A stretch of DNA of 64,000 nt from Arthrobacter sp. 31Y. Lineage in GTDB: Bacteria > Actinomycetota > Actinomycetes > Actinomycetales > Micrococcaceae. The stretch is from the NCBI RefSeq assembly GCF_000526335.1, contig NZ_JAFW01000001.1, positions 3,844,001-3,908,000 on the forward strand, in the 5' to 3' direction. The position numbers and the translations under genes were made by a program. Shown here in pieces: positions 8,036-16,129 of the stretch. A model generated the notes under the pieces. The model ran no database searches. It had not been told where the DNA came from and saw nothing but the letters and a program-made list of their open reading frames with translations. The stretch's first letter is position 1, and the number at the start of each line of letters is the position of its first letter.

Positions 8036-9710
8036 GGACCAAAAGAATGAGTCCGGCGAAAGCACTGGGGCCTCCGAGCCCAAGAAGCCCCGGAGTTCCG
8101 GCAGCCGAAGCTCGAGTAGCCGGAGCTCGAGTAGCCGGAGCTCCAATAAGGGGGTTATCACCGGCGTCCTCTCTGCAGTGGTTATCCTTGCGGCAGGCGG
8201 TGGGGCAGTGGCCGCGACGTCCATGGTGCCTGAACCTTCCGGGGGGACCACCATGGACATCCGCCAAGCCGACGTGCCTGCGGGCCGTGCCTTGGGTGTC
8301 TGTCCCGAACCCGCAAGGCTTGTTAATGGAACCGTAGTTGGCACGGATGCTGACTTCAGCCCGGTGTCCACCACGGCCAGCAGTGTCCTGAACGCCGTGG
8401 TGCTGAGTAACCCGGCCGGAACGGTGCCAGGCAGCAATGTGGCATCCCTCGGTGGCAACACCGTGGCCCGGATTGCAGATTCCCCCACCAGTACGCCGAC
8501 GCCCACCGTTGGTCCGCCGGTACTAGCGGCCGGCGTCGCGTCCATCAGCCCTGTGACCTCGCCTACTGTGGTGGGCGCCGAGGCCGTCGGAAACGAGCAA
8601 GCGTCCCTGGCTGGCAACCTGAGCTACTCAGCCACGGACGGTGATCTCCGGGGCCTGGCGTCCACGCAATGCCAGCCGCCGGGAAATGACGCCTGGCTAT
8701 TGGGTGCAAACACTGCCGTTGGCCGAACTGCTGTTCTGAACGTAAGCAACGCTTCCGAGACCCCCGCCACGGTCAACCTCGAATTGTATGGATACGCCGG
8801 TCAGATCCAGGCGCCGGGGGCACGCGGTCTTCTGGTTGCGCCTGGAACCACCCGTTCAGTGAACTTGGCCGGACTCGCGCCTGGCGAATCGCAACTTGCC
8901 GTGCACGTGCGTAGTACAGGCGGCCCGGTGGCAGCCACCATCCAGCAGAGCGTGTTGCGTGGGATCGCTCCGGGTGGCGTTGAGTACCTCTCGCCGGGCG
9001 CGGGGCCATCGAACCTGCAGGTGATGTCCGGCGTCGACATTCAGGACCCGGCGGGAGTCAAAGCCTTGGCTGCCAAGTCAGGTTTCGCGGATGCCGTACC
9101 GGCCCTTCAGATCGCCGTCCCCGGTTCCACGGACGCAGTGGTTCAAGTCAGCCTTTATGGTGCCAACGGGGAACGCAAGATTCCCAACGGGGGAGTGCTG
9201 ACGGTCAAAGGAGGTACCGTGGCCACACTCAACCTTGATGGTGTTCCAGCCGGCAGCTACACCGTCAGAGCCAGCTCGGATGTCTCCTTCTTGGCCTCGT
9301 CGAGGGTAACCCGCGGCGCCAAAGCGGAGGATGCAACGGACTTTGCCTGGTCGCCGTCGTCGGCCCGCCTCGGTAGCCAGCACCTGGTGGCCATACCCCG
9401 GGAGGGCCAGAGGTCTTTGAGCTTCGGTGTCCCTGAGGGGCGGGGCACGGTCAGCTACGCCCCGGTCACTGCCGACGGAAAGGTGGGCAAAGCCGTTGAC
9501 GTGGACCTGTCCGGTGGGACCACCTCCATGATTGAGCTGCCGGAGAAGTCCGGAGGCTCGGTGGTGGCGGGCTACGTGGTTTCTGCTTCGGGTGACCCCG
9601 TGTACGGCGCGGTGGTACTTGGAAAGCAAGGCCGCACAGACGTTTCCGTCGTGGCAATTCAGGATGCGGCCGCGGGACTGCAGAAGGTCCCTGTCTCGGT
9701 TGGCTACTAG
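8028..9710 (+). CDS. DUF5719 family envelope-associated protein
   Basis: A 560-residue protein with a Ser/Arg/Lys-rich cytoplasmic tail (residues 1-41), one transmembrane segment (~42-63) and a large extracytoplasmic beta-rich domain rich in Gly, Ala, Ser and Val. This is the architecture of DUF5719 proteins, which in actinobacteria follow the large GT2 gene. The function is not known; a role in presenting or assembling the glycan made by its partner is inferred from the coupled gene pair. The GTG at 8028 overlaps the end of the glycosyltransferase by eight bases and has AAGGAG eight bases upstream. Its tail is encoded by almost three copies of a 15-base tandem repeat (8107-8150). Confidence 0.8.
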   Translation: MSEDQKNESGESTGASEPKKPRSSGSRSSSSRSSSSRSSNKGVITGVLSAVVILAAGGGAVAATSMVPEPSGGTTMDIRQADVPAGRALGVCPEPARLVNGTVVGTDADFSPVSTTASSVLNAVVLSNPAGTVPGSNVASLGGNTVARIADSPTSTPTPTVGPPVLAAGVASISPVTSPTVVGAEAVGNEQASLAGNLSYSATDGDLRGLASTQCQPPGNDAWLLGANTAVGRTAVLNVSNASETPATVNLELYGYAGQIQAPGARGLLVAPGTTRSVNLAGLAPGESQLAVHVRSTGGPVAATIQQSVLRGIAPGGVEYLSPGAGPSNLQVMSGVDIQDPAGVKALAAKSGFADAVPALQIAVPGSTDAVVQVSLYGANGERKIPNGGVLTVKGGTVATLNLDGVPAGSYTVRASSDVSFLASSRVTRGAKAEDATDFAWSPSSARLGSQHLVAIPREGQRSLSFGVPEGRGTVSYAPVTADGKVGKAVDVDLSGGTTSMIELPEKSGGSVVAGYVVSASGDPVYGAVVLGKQGRTDVSVVAIQDAAAGLQKVPVSVGY

Positions 9711-9722
9711 ACGCGCGCGCCA

Positions 9723-9756
9723 CGCCTCAGCAGCAAGAACCGCTTGAGGCGCCTTT
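9723..9756. terminator. Hairpin between convergent genes, candidate bidirectional terminator
   Basis: CGCCTCA (9723-9729) pairs with TGAGGCG (9745-9751), with a 15-base loop, followed by CCTTT. It lies between the ends of DUF5719 and the convergent zincin-like gene. The T-run is short, so this is only moderately convincing. Confidence 0.4.
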
Positions 9757-9795
9757 CCGCATGAGCCACCTGCCGGCGTCGTTATTGATGCGAAG

Positions 9796-10314
9796 TTATT
9801 GGTATCGACGCCGGTAAACCGGGTCCAGCGTCTCAGGAGGCACACCGAGCATCTCGGCCGTGTACTCCACCACCACGTCATGGACGAGGTCCTGGAGTTC
9901 CTCCCGAGTGGAAACGCCCTGCGCAACCACGCGACGGTACACCGTGATCATGGGTGCCTCGCCGCGACCACCGGGCGTGTAAGAGCCCAACGGGGCCGTG
10001 TTCCCCATGGCGACGAGCTGCTCAAGGTTGGGCGGAATTTCGTCGACTGCAAAGAGAACGCCGTCGAGTTGTTTACCCCACATGTCCTGGAGTCGCTCCG
10101 CCGAGTCCAGCACCATGTCATCGAAACGCTCTGCGCGGGTGCGGAATCCGGGGAGATTGGGGAGCATCAGTTCTCCGCGCAGTCCACGTCCGTGCCGGTT
10201 GCGCCGGCGTCGCCGGAATCCCCGAACTTCCGAACCGGCGTGTTCCTGGGCCTGATCGCCATCGGCGTCAGTCCACCGGATAGTGAATCCGGGAACATGT
10301 GGCTGTGACTGCAT
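9796..10314 (-). CDS. Zincin-like metallopeptidase-family protein (Rv3259-like), no HExxH
   Basis: A 172-residue protein resembling the actinobacterial zincin-like family (PF06262 type): an Arg-rich N-terminus, then FRTRAERFDDMVLDSAERL, the region FAVDEIPP and the loop GGRGEAPMITVYRRVV. Canonical members have HExxH in the helix after this loop; here the segment reads ELQDLVHDVVVEYTAEMLG (residues ~141-159), so H-D-V-V-V replaces it and zinc catalysis is unlikely. The sequence ends PPETLDPVYRRRYQ. The start is the ATG at 10314; the basic N-terminus is poorly conserved, so a later start is possible. It is divergent from DUF3499, the same arrangement as mycobacterial Rv3258c-Rv3259. Function unknown. 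Confidence 0.75.
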   Translation of the reverse strand: MQSQPHVPGFTIRWTDADGDQAQEHAGSEVRGFRRRRRNRHGRGLRGELMLPNLPGFRTRAERFDDMVLDSAERLQDMWGKQLDGVLFAVDEIPPNLEQLVAMGNTAPLGSYTPGGRGEAPMITVYRRVVAQGVSTREELQDLVHDVVVEYTAEMLGVPPETLDPVYRRRYQ

Positions 10315-10465
10315 ATATCGACTTTAGTCCGGAGGACCCGCCAGCGCGACCTCATGGGCTGCACCGCGCCGCGTGGCTTGATACTCCGAAGAGTTGCCGG
10401 CTCAATACTGTGGCGAGTTATTGGGGCGCGGGCGATCAATGCACAATGTCCGTGCCCAATGGCGC

Positions 10466-10482
10466 TAATCTGGGATGTTGTG
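10466..10482 (+). promoter_or_regulatory. Possible leaderless promoter of DUF3499 (TAATCT-N8-GTG)
   Basis: TAATCT at 10466-10471 fits TAnnnT, and the GTG at 10480 follows after eight bases without a ribosome-binding site. The spacing is slightly longer than at other probable leaderless genes in the window. Confidence 0.4.
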
Positions 10483-10857
10483 GGTGCCATTCGTCAATGT
10501 TCCAGATCAGCCTGCCGCCAGTCCGCGGTGGCCACTTTGACGTACGTGTACGCAGAGTCAACCGCAGTTCTGGGGCCTCTGGCCACCTACGCGGAACCGC
10601 ATGCCTATGATCTTTGCTCGCAGCATGCGGAGTCCCTGACGGTTCCGCGTGGCTGGGAAGTGCTGCGTTTGGCTATGCCCACAACGCCGCAGGAGCCAGG
10701 TCCGGACGATTTGTTGGCACTTGCCAACGCGGTCCGGGAGGCTGCCTCGGCCACCACTGAAACTCCTGCCCGGCAGAGCCACGCGCAGATGGAGCCGCCC
10801 GCAGGTGCCGAGGGCACCCGGCGAGGGCACTTGCGTATCCTCCGCGAACCGTCCTGA
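10480..10857 (+). CDS. DUF3499 family protein
   Basis: The 125-residue product starts GAIRQCSRSACRQSAVATL after the initiator and contains YDLCSQHAESLTVPRGWEVLRL, both diagnostic of DUF3499. The CxxxxC pair near the N-terminus and the C-x2-H further on suggest a small zinc ribbon. The frame stays open upstream (alternative ATG at 10459), but homologous proteins begin at the GAIRQCS segment, so GTG 10480 is chosen. The C-terminal third is low-complexity. The function is unknown; the family is restricted to actinobacteria and co-occurs with the whiB/GT2 region. In other actinobacteria phosphomannomutase often follows; here the next gene is Trm112-like. Confidence 0.82.
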   Translation: MGAIRQCSRSACRQSAVATLTYVYAESTAVLGPLATYAEPHAYDLCSQHAESLTVPRGWEVLRLAMPTTPQEPGPDDLLALANAVREAASATTETPARQSHAQMEPPAGAEGTRRGHLRILREPS

Positions 10858-11002
10858 CCCGACCCCTTCAGGTCCCCGGGTCCAGGGCCGTGGACGCAAT
10901 TCGTCGTCGCGATCAAAACACGATCTCCGTGCGCGGTAGTCTGGAATCTGCAGATATATCCGCCAGCGGCGCCATGACGGCGCCACCCAGGGAGCATCAT
11001 TC

Positions 11003-11221
11003 ATGCCAAAGGTCAGTCCTGAACTGTTGTCCATCCTGCGCTGCCCGGTGACGGGTTCACCGCTGGTCCAAGAGGGCGATGAGTTGGTTTCCACCGATGC
11101 CGCTGCGGACGGCGAAAAGCTCCGCTACACCATTGAGGACGGCATCCCGTTGCTCCTGCCACCGGAACTGCTGGCGGCCGCCAACGCGGCAACATCGGGC
11201 CAGCACGATTCCAAGGCCTGA
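11003..11221 (+). CDS. Trm112-like small protein (YcaR family)
   Basis: A 72-residue protein with the Trm112 signature: SPELLSILRCPVTGSPLV at the N-terminus and TIEDGIPLLLPPE near residue 48. Eukaryotic Trm112 is an activating subunit of methyltransferases; the bacterial role is not settled. Only one cysteine remains of the usual zinc-binding set, so metal binding is doubtful. It lies 45 bases before sahH in the same direction, and the pair may be co-transcribed. An association with S-adenosylhomocysteine turnover is inferred from position only. Confidence 0.8.
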   Translation: MPKVSPELLSILRCPVTGSPLVQEGDELVSTDAAADGEKLRYTIEDGIPLLLPPELLAAANAATSGQHDSKA

Positions 11222-11266
11222 CGCGCCTTCCATCACCACATCCGCACGGTATCCCTAAGGACTTTC

Positions 11267-12745
11267 ATGACTTTTGATTTCAAAGTGGCTGACATCACTC
11301 TCGCGGAGGCCGGTCGCCACCAGATCCGTCTTGCCGAGCACGAAATGCCGGGCCTCATGTCGCTCCGCGCGGAGTTCGGTGCCGCGCAGCCGCTTAAGGG
11401 TGCAAGGATCGCCGGGTCACTGCACATGACGGTACAAACCGCTGTGCTCATCGAAACCCTCACTGCCCTGGGCGCCGAGGTCCGCTGGGCCTCCTGCAAC
11501 ATCTTCTCCACCCAGGATGAAGCCGCTGCCGCCGTCGTCGTTGGCAAAGGCACCCCGGAGAACCCGCAAGGTGTCCCGGTTTTCGCTTGGAAGGGCGAAA
11601 CCCTCGAGGAGTACTGGTGGACTGCGGAGCAGATCCTCACCTGGCCTGGCGCTGACGCCAACCCGGAGTTGGGTCCCAACATGATTCTCGACGACGGCGG
11701 CGATGCCACGCTGCTGCTGCACAAGGGCGTCGAATTCGAAGCCGCAGGGGCCGTTCCCACCGCCACCGAGGAAGATCCGGAAGAATACGTCCTCATCCTG
11801 GACCTCCTTCGCAGGACCCTTGCCGCTGATCCGCAGAAGTGGACCCGCCTGGCGGCCCGCATTGAGGGCGTCACCGAGGAAACCACCACCGGTGTGCATC
11901 GCCTTTACCAGCTCGCGGAGCAGGGCAAACTGCTGTTTCCGGCCATCAACGTCAACGACTCCGTGACCAAGAGCAAGTTCGATAACAAGTACGGCATCCG
12001 GCACTCCCTGCCGGATGGCATCAACAGGGCCACGGACGTCCTCATGGGCGGCAAGGTTGCGGTTGTTTGCGGCTATGGCGACGTCGGCAAGGGCGCCGCT
12101 GAGGCGCTCCGAGGCCAGGGCTCACGGGTCATCGTCACCGAAATCGACCCCATCTGTGCTCTCCAGGCTGCGATGGACGGCTACCAGGTGGCCAAGCTGG
12201 AGACCGTGCTCGCCCAAGGCGACATTTTCATCACCACCACGGGGAACAAGGACGTCATCATGGCCGAGCACATGCTGGGCATGAAGAACAAAGCAATCGT
12301 TGGAAACATCGGCCACTTCGACAACGAGATCGACATCGCTGGGCTTGCAAAGATTCAGGGTGTCAAGAAGGTTGAGATCAAGCCGCAGGTCCACGAGTGG
12401 GTGTTCGAGGCAGGCGCGGATTCAGAGCGTTCCATCATTGTGCTGTCCGAGGGCAGGTTGCTCAACCTGGGCAATGCCACAGGCCACCCGTCGTTCGTGA
12501 TGAGTAACTCCTTCGCCAACCAGACCATTGCGCAGATTGAACTCTGGACTAAGAAAGACCAGCCCGCCGGAGAGCGCGAGTACCAGAATCAGGTCTACGT
12601 CCTCCCCAAGATCCTGGATGAGAAGGTTGCGCGCCTCCACCTGGATGCTTTGGGCGTCGAGCTGACCGAACTGAGCAAGGACCAGGCCGACTACCTCGAC
12701 CTGGACGTGGCAGGGCCGTACAAGCCGGAGCACTACCGCTACTAG
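11267..12745 (+). CDS. ahcY: Adenosylhomocysteinase (SAH hydrolase)
   Basis: Reversibly hydrolyses S-adenosylhomocysteine to adenosine and homocysteine, removing the inhibitory by-product of methylation; cytoplasmic and NAD-dependent. The 492-residue protein shows [13 protein letters not shown], the [14 protein letters not shown] substrate loop, the Rossmann motif GYGDVGKG near residue 270 followed by [17 protein letters not shown], and the C-terminal PYKPEHYRY that completes the NAD site of the neighbouring subunit. The ~40-residue insert between the halves is typical of actinobacterial and plant enzymes. The gene is closed by a strong hairpin 44 bases after the stop. Also known as sahH. Confidence 0.98.
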   Translation: MTFDFKVADITLAEAGRHQIRLAEHEMPGLMSLRAEFGAAQPLKGARIAGSLHMTVQTAVLIETLTALGAEVRWASCNIFSTQDEAAAAVVVGKGTPENPQGVPVFAWKGETLEEYWWTAEQILTWPGADANPELGPNMILDDGGDATLLLHKGVEFEAAGAVPTATEEDPEEYVLILDLLRRTLAADPQKWTRLAARIEGVTEETTTGVHRLYQLAEQGKLLFPAINVNDSVTKSKFDNKYGIRHSLPDGINRATDVLMGGKVAVVCGYGDVGKGAAEALRGQGSRVIVTEIDPICALQAAMDGYQVAKLETVLAQGDIFITTTGNKDVIMAEHMLGMKNKAIVGNIGHFDNEIDIAGLAKIQGVKKVEIKPQVHEWVFEAGADSERSIIVLSEGRLLNLGNATGHPSFVMSNSFANQTIAQIELWTKKDQPAGEREYQNQVYVLPKILDEKVARLHLDALGVELTELSKDQADYLDLDVAGPYKPEHYRY

Positions 12746-12788
12746 GCTGCACCGTTCGCCGATGCCGGCGACACCCAAATCGATGGTG

Positions 12789-12823
12789 AAAGGCCGGACA
12801 CGCGACCAGTGTGTCCGGCCTTT
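12789..12823 (+). terminator. Hairpin terminator after sahH
   Basis: A perfect 13-base-pair stem: AAAGGCCGGACAC (12789-12801) pairs with GTGTCCGGCCTTT (12811-12823) around a nine-base loop. The A-rich/T-rich base of the stem gives termination in either direction. It also argues that the next gene begins downstream of it. Confidence 0.8.
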
Positions 12824-12864
12824 CGGCTAGAATTGGGTGTTCAGTACTGCTTGCGGGGGACAGG

Positions 12865-14097
12865 ATGACGGGAACCATGACGGAAGTCGCCACACGGAAA
12901 AAGGGCAAGATCATTGCCATTATTGGAGTCTGCGCAGCTATTGTGGTGGGCGGAATTGGCGTGGTCACGGTGCCCGGGCTGCTGGCAGGCTCTCCTCAAG
13001 GAGCGGCCGTTGCGCCGTCGCCTGCTCCCACTGTGGAGGCCAAACCCGTGGAGTTGGGCATCACCCCACTGGATGGCGCTGTGGAGTGGAATCCCGTTGT
13101 TGGCCCCCAGGTCAAGGCGGTCAACGGCAAGTTGAAGGACGTAGTGTTGACGCCGGTGGGCGGCGGGGTGTCGGTGCAGGGCCAGACCAGCCCTGATGGC
13201 AGCACGTGGACCACCCTTGAGGTCCTGAAGTTCAAAACCCAGTACAGCTTCGCCTTCACCGTGGTGGACACGGCAGGCAAGGAGACCAAGAAGTCCCAAA
13301 CCTTCACTACGGTTTCCGCGGCGTACGAGGCAGATGCGTCCATTTACCCCCGCCACGGCACCACTGCAGGTTCCGGACAGCCCATTGAAATCAACTTCAG
13401 CGAGCCGGTCGTAGACAAAGTGGCCATGGAGAAGCGGGTTGCCATCACCGTTTCGTCCGGCCAGCCCGTGGCTTGGCACTGGTATTCGGACAAGAAGGTC
13501 AGGATCCGTCCGGAGGCCTTCTGGGCTTCCGGCACCACCGTCACCGTAGACATGAAGCTTTTGGGCGTCGACTTCGGTAACAAGATGATCGGCAATGCCG
13601 ACGTCGTTTCGACTTTCACCACCGGCCCCCAACGGGTGGCAGTGGTAGATGACACCACCAAGACCATGAATGTGTATTCCGATGGGCAGCTGGTCCACAC
13701 GGCGCCCGTATCGCTGGGTGGCGAAGACTGGCTTTCACCCACCGGCTATGCGGTGATCCTGGAACAAGAACGCAAATCCAACTTCAACGCCGGCAGCATC
13801 GGCCTGAAGCCGGGGGACAAGGGCTACTACGCTCCGATGGTGGTGGACTACGCCAACCGCCTCACATGGTCCGGCGTTTATGTCCATCAAGCCCTCGAAT
13901 CGGCGTGGGGGGCCATCGGCCGGGTGAACGTCTCTCACGGCTGCGTGGGCCTGCTGCCTGCGGATGCTGAATGGTTCTTCAACAACATGAAGACCGGAGA
14001 CGTCGTCCAGATCCTCAACACCGGAGCCCCGGCAGTGGAACCGCTGGAAGGCTTCGGAGACTGGAACATCCCCTGGGCGAGCTACGCCCAGCGCTAG
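12865..14097 (+). CDS. L,D-transpeptidase with Ig-like domains (YkuD)
   Basis: Makes 3-3 cross-links in peptidoglycan, or attaches proteins to it, outside the membrane. From the ATG at 12865 the protein has 410 residues: a basic N-terminus, a signal-anchor helix at ~14-35, a proline-rich linker, two Ig-like regions (~50-250, including the PRHGTTAGSGQPIEINFSEP segment) and the C-terminal YkuD domain. Catalytic residues are visible: H341 in YVHQALES and C360 in SHGCVGL. This matches mycobacterial Ldt(Mt2)-type enzymes. GGGGGA precedes the chosen start; a second ATG lies at 12877. A hairpin about 120 bases after the stop ends the transcript. Confidence 0.93.
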   Translation: MTGTMTEVATRKKGKIIAIIGVCAAIVVGGIGVVTVPGLLAGSPQGAAVAPSPAPTVEAKPVELGITPLDGAVEWNPVVGPQVKAVNGKLKDVVLTPVGGGVSVQGQTSPDGSTWTTLEVLKFKTQYSFAFTVVDTAGKETKKSQTFTTVSAAYEADASIYPRHGTTAGSGQPIEINFSEPVVDKVAMEKRVAITVSSGQPVAWHWYSDKKVRIRPEAFWASGTTVTVDMKLLGVDFGNKMIGNADVVSTFTTGPQRVAVVDDTTKTMNVYSDGQLVHTAPVSLGGEDWLSPTGYAVILEQERKSNFNAGSIGLKPGDKGYYAPMVVDYANRLTWSGVYVHQALESAWGAIGRVNVSHGCVGLLPADAEWFFNNMKTGDVVQILNTGAPAVEPLEGFGDWNIPWASYAQR

Positions 14098-14219
14098 TCC
14101 TGCTGTTAAGATCGTTGCAGTGATTCTTTCCTGCGCGCTTTGACCCATTTCTCCAGCGCTGACAACACGTCGGCCCTGTTCTTTGTGCTGCCCTCCAAGG
14201 TGATCACGGGTGTCCCTCA

Positions 14220-14252
14220 GGGGAACCCTCTCATGGGTTCCCCGGCTCTTTT
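14220..14252 (+). terminator. Hairpin terminator after the L,D-transpeptidase gene
   Basis: GGGGAACCC (14220-14228) and GGGTTCCCC (14235-14243) form a perfect nine-pair stem with a six-base loop, followed by GGCTCTTTTCC. It lies 120 bases past the stop and just before the pentapeptide-repeat gene. Confidence 0.7.
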
Positions 14253-14284
14253 CCCCGGACCCTTTCTCTTCACCTGGAGCATGC

Positions 14285-15109
14285 ATGACCATTTCACCAA
14301 GCCTCAGCCCGGATTGCGGCAACTGTTTTGCCCTTTGCTGTACCGCGCTCGGATTCGCCCGATCCGCTGACTTCGCGATCAACAAACCTGCAGCCTCGCC
14401 ATGCCCGAACATGGCGGACGACTTTTCCTGCACCATCCACCAGCGCTTAAGGCCCCGGGGCTTCCGCGGTTGCACGGCTTTTGATTGTTTCGGCGCTGGC
14501 CAAGTGGTGTCCCAACACACCTTCGCCGGAACCAGTTGGACACAGGACCCTTCGTCCAAGTCCTCGACGTTCGCCGTATTCAAAGTAGTCAGGCAACTCC
14601 AGGAGATGCTCTGGTACCTTGCCGAAGCCAGGCAACGGACTTTCGATCCCGAGCTCGCGGCTGCGGCGGACCAGCTGTCCGAGGGCATAGCCACCACCGC
14701 CCAAGGCGACGCGTCCACGGTCCTTGCGGCCGACGTCGAGTCCCTCCACGGAGAGGTTCGGGCGCTTCTGATGGAGATCAGCCAAGAAGCCCGCGCCTCT
14801 TACGGCGCCGAGGGCCGGCAAACCCCCGACGGCGGCATCCAGGCGGATGCCGATCTCATGGGCGCCAACCTGCCCAACCGCCGCCTCTGCGGATCAGACC
14901 TCCGCGGCGCCTACCTGATCGGAGCAAACCTGAGCGGCAGCGACCTCACCGCCGTGGACCTCCTGGGAGCAGATCTCCGTGGAGCACAGCTTCACGGAGC
15001 CGATCTCTCCAGGGCGCTCTACCTGACGCAACCGCAGATCAACGCCGCCGAAGGCGACCCCAACACCCTCCTACCCCCAAGACTCACAAAACCGGCTCAC
15101 TGGCAGTAG
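14285..15109 (+). CDS. Pentapeptide-repeat protein with Cys-rich N-terminus
   Basis: From ATG 14285 (GGAG seven bases upstream) the product has 274 residues. The N-terminus contains a cysteine cluster (CGNCFALCCTALGF, later PCPN and GFRGCTAFDCFGAGQ), a region shared with other actinobacterial pentapeptide-repeat proteins. A helical middle follows, and then at about residues 190-245 pentapeptide repeats of the A(D/N)LxG type form a short right-handed quadrilateral helix (GADLRGAQLHGADLSRA). Such proteins sometimes protect targets from toxins or drugs, but no specific role can be assigned. The cysteines suggest metal binding. It is a single-gene unit downstream of the transpeptidase terminator. 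Confidence 0.8.
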   Translation: MTISPSLSPDCGNCFALCCTALGFARSADFAINKPAASPCPNMADDFSCTIHQRLRPRGFRGCTAFDCFGAGQVVSQHTFAGTSWTQDPSSKSSTFAVFKVVRQLQEMLWYLAEARQRTFDPELAAAADQLSEGIATTAQGDASTVLAADVESLHGEVRALLMEISQEARASYGAEGRQTPDGGIQADADLMGANLPNRRLCGSDLRGAYLIGANLSGSDLTAVDLLGADLRGAQLHGADLSRALYLTQPQINAAEGDPNTLLPPRLTKPAHWQ

Positions 15110-15217
15110 CCCAGATCTGACAAAGACGGGCGGCCGGCGTCCGGCAGCGTGCGTCTAAGCGAAGAATGAGCGAGCACGCAGAGGACGGCGGCCACCCGGC
15201 GTCAGCCGGAGGACGTA

Positions 15218-16021
15218 CTAACTGTCAGTGAACGGCAGCTTTCTGAGTCGCTCTCCTATGGTGGCGTTCCGCTGTTCCGCTTGTCGTAGGCGCACGAGTT
15301 CGCGGTTGCGCCGTTCCCCGAGGACTGCACCTATGTAGTCTTCGGGGATGGTGCCGGCTGGCGGGGGAGGAGCCACGTACCTGGCGAGTTCGGATGCCAG
15401 CGAGGCCGCCATATTGACGCGCGACGCCGGTGCCATGAGGTATGCCTGCTGCACGAAAGTTCCAGCCCGACGTGCGGTGGCATCCGGTACCCTCCCGATG
15501 TCCGCCATGGCCACCCATGGTTGCAGGTGATGCGGGGCCATGGGCATGATCCGGGGTTTTGAGGGAACGCGTTGCCGGAGGGAGTAGGTGCCTGCAACGA
15601 TGTCGCCGAGGCGCTTGGATTTGTCGTTGAAAAGTGCCACACCGATTGCGAGGCCGCCGAAGGTCATGTAGATCTCCAGGAACCCGAGGAGGCCGCGGAT
15701 GAGGGCGTGCCGGAAGCGGATGGACCCGCCGTCGTCGCGGACTATGCGTAGTCCCGTTGCGAGTTTCCCCAACGAGCGCCCGCGGGTCAGTGTCTCCACG
15801 GTAACGGGGACGATGACCACGGAGAACACAACGCTGCTGAGGATCAGCGCTTGGATGGCGGCGTCGTCTAGATCCTGGGAGGCTGTGGCGACGAGGATGA
15901 TCAGGAGTATCGCGAGGACCACCTGGGAGATGACATCCAGGATGAGGCCCAGGGCCCGCGCGGCAAAGGAGGCGGGGCGAAGCTCGAGGACGACTGCCTC
16001 GCCTGTAATGATTGAACTCAT
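15218..16021 (-). CDS. RDD family membrane protein
   Basis: A 267-residue protein starting at ATG 16021 (GGGGGCAGGC upstream). RPASFAARALGLILDVISQ near residue 18 carries the first arginine and aspartate of the RDD motif. Two transmembrane helices follow (~35-58, ~66-90), then the conserved GRSLGKLATGLRIVRDDGGSIRF-type loop and a third membrane segment near residue 130. RDD proteins are poorly understood membrane proteins. It is divergent from a SpoIIM-family gene, a pairing common in actinobacteria where these genes accompany moxR/DUF58 systems (the set at 25-31 kb here). The frame is open further upstream to 16258, but that extension would run into the divergent SpoIIM gene. Confidence 0.88.
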   Translation of the reverse strand: MSSIITGEAVVLELRPASFAARALGLILDVISQVVLAILLIILVATASQDLDDAAIQALILSSVVFSVVIVPVTVETLTRGRSLGKLATGLRIVRDDGGSIRFRHALIRGLLGFLEIYMTFGGLAIGVALFNDKSKRLGDIVAGTYSLRQRVPSKPRIMPMAPHHLQPWVAMADIGRVPDATARRAGTFVQQAYLMAPASRVNMAASLASELARYVAPPPPAGTIPEDYIGAVLGERRNRELVRLRQAEQRNATIGERLRKLPFTDS

Positions 16022-16114
16022 GCCTGCCCCCAAGTTTGCCAATTCTGCGGGCGCCTTGAGTGCCCGCATCAACGAGTCTAGCGGCGGGTCTGACTGCGCG
16101 GCGGATACAGGCGC

Positions 16115-16129
16115 TAGGGTGGTGGCGTG
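16115..16129 (+). promoter_or_regulatory. Probable leaderless promoter of SpoIIM gene (TAGGGT-N6-GTG)
   Basis: TAGGGT (16115-16120) is followed by six bases and the GTG start at 16127, with no ribosome-binding site. A CTGACT (16090-16095) may serve as -35 with a 19-base spacer. Confidence 0.55.

Noticed and set aside
10858..11002. Remnant of manB/pmmA between DUF3499 and the Trm112-like gene
   Set aside because: The 145-base gap is too short and shows no similarity to phosphomannomutase motifs; the absence is noted in the DUF3499 entry.
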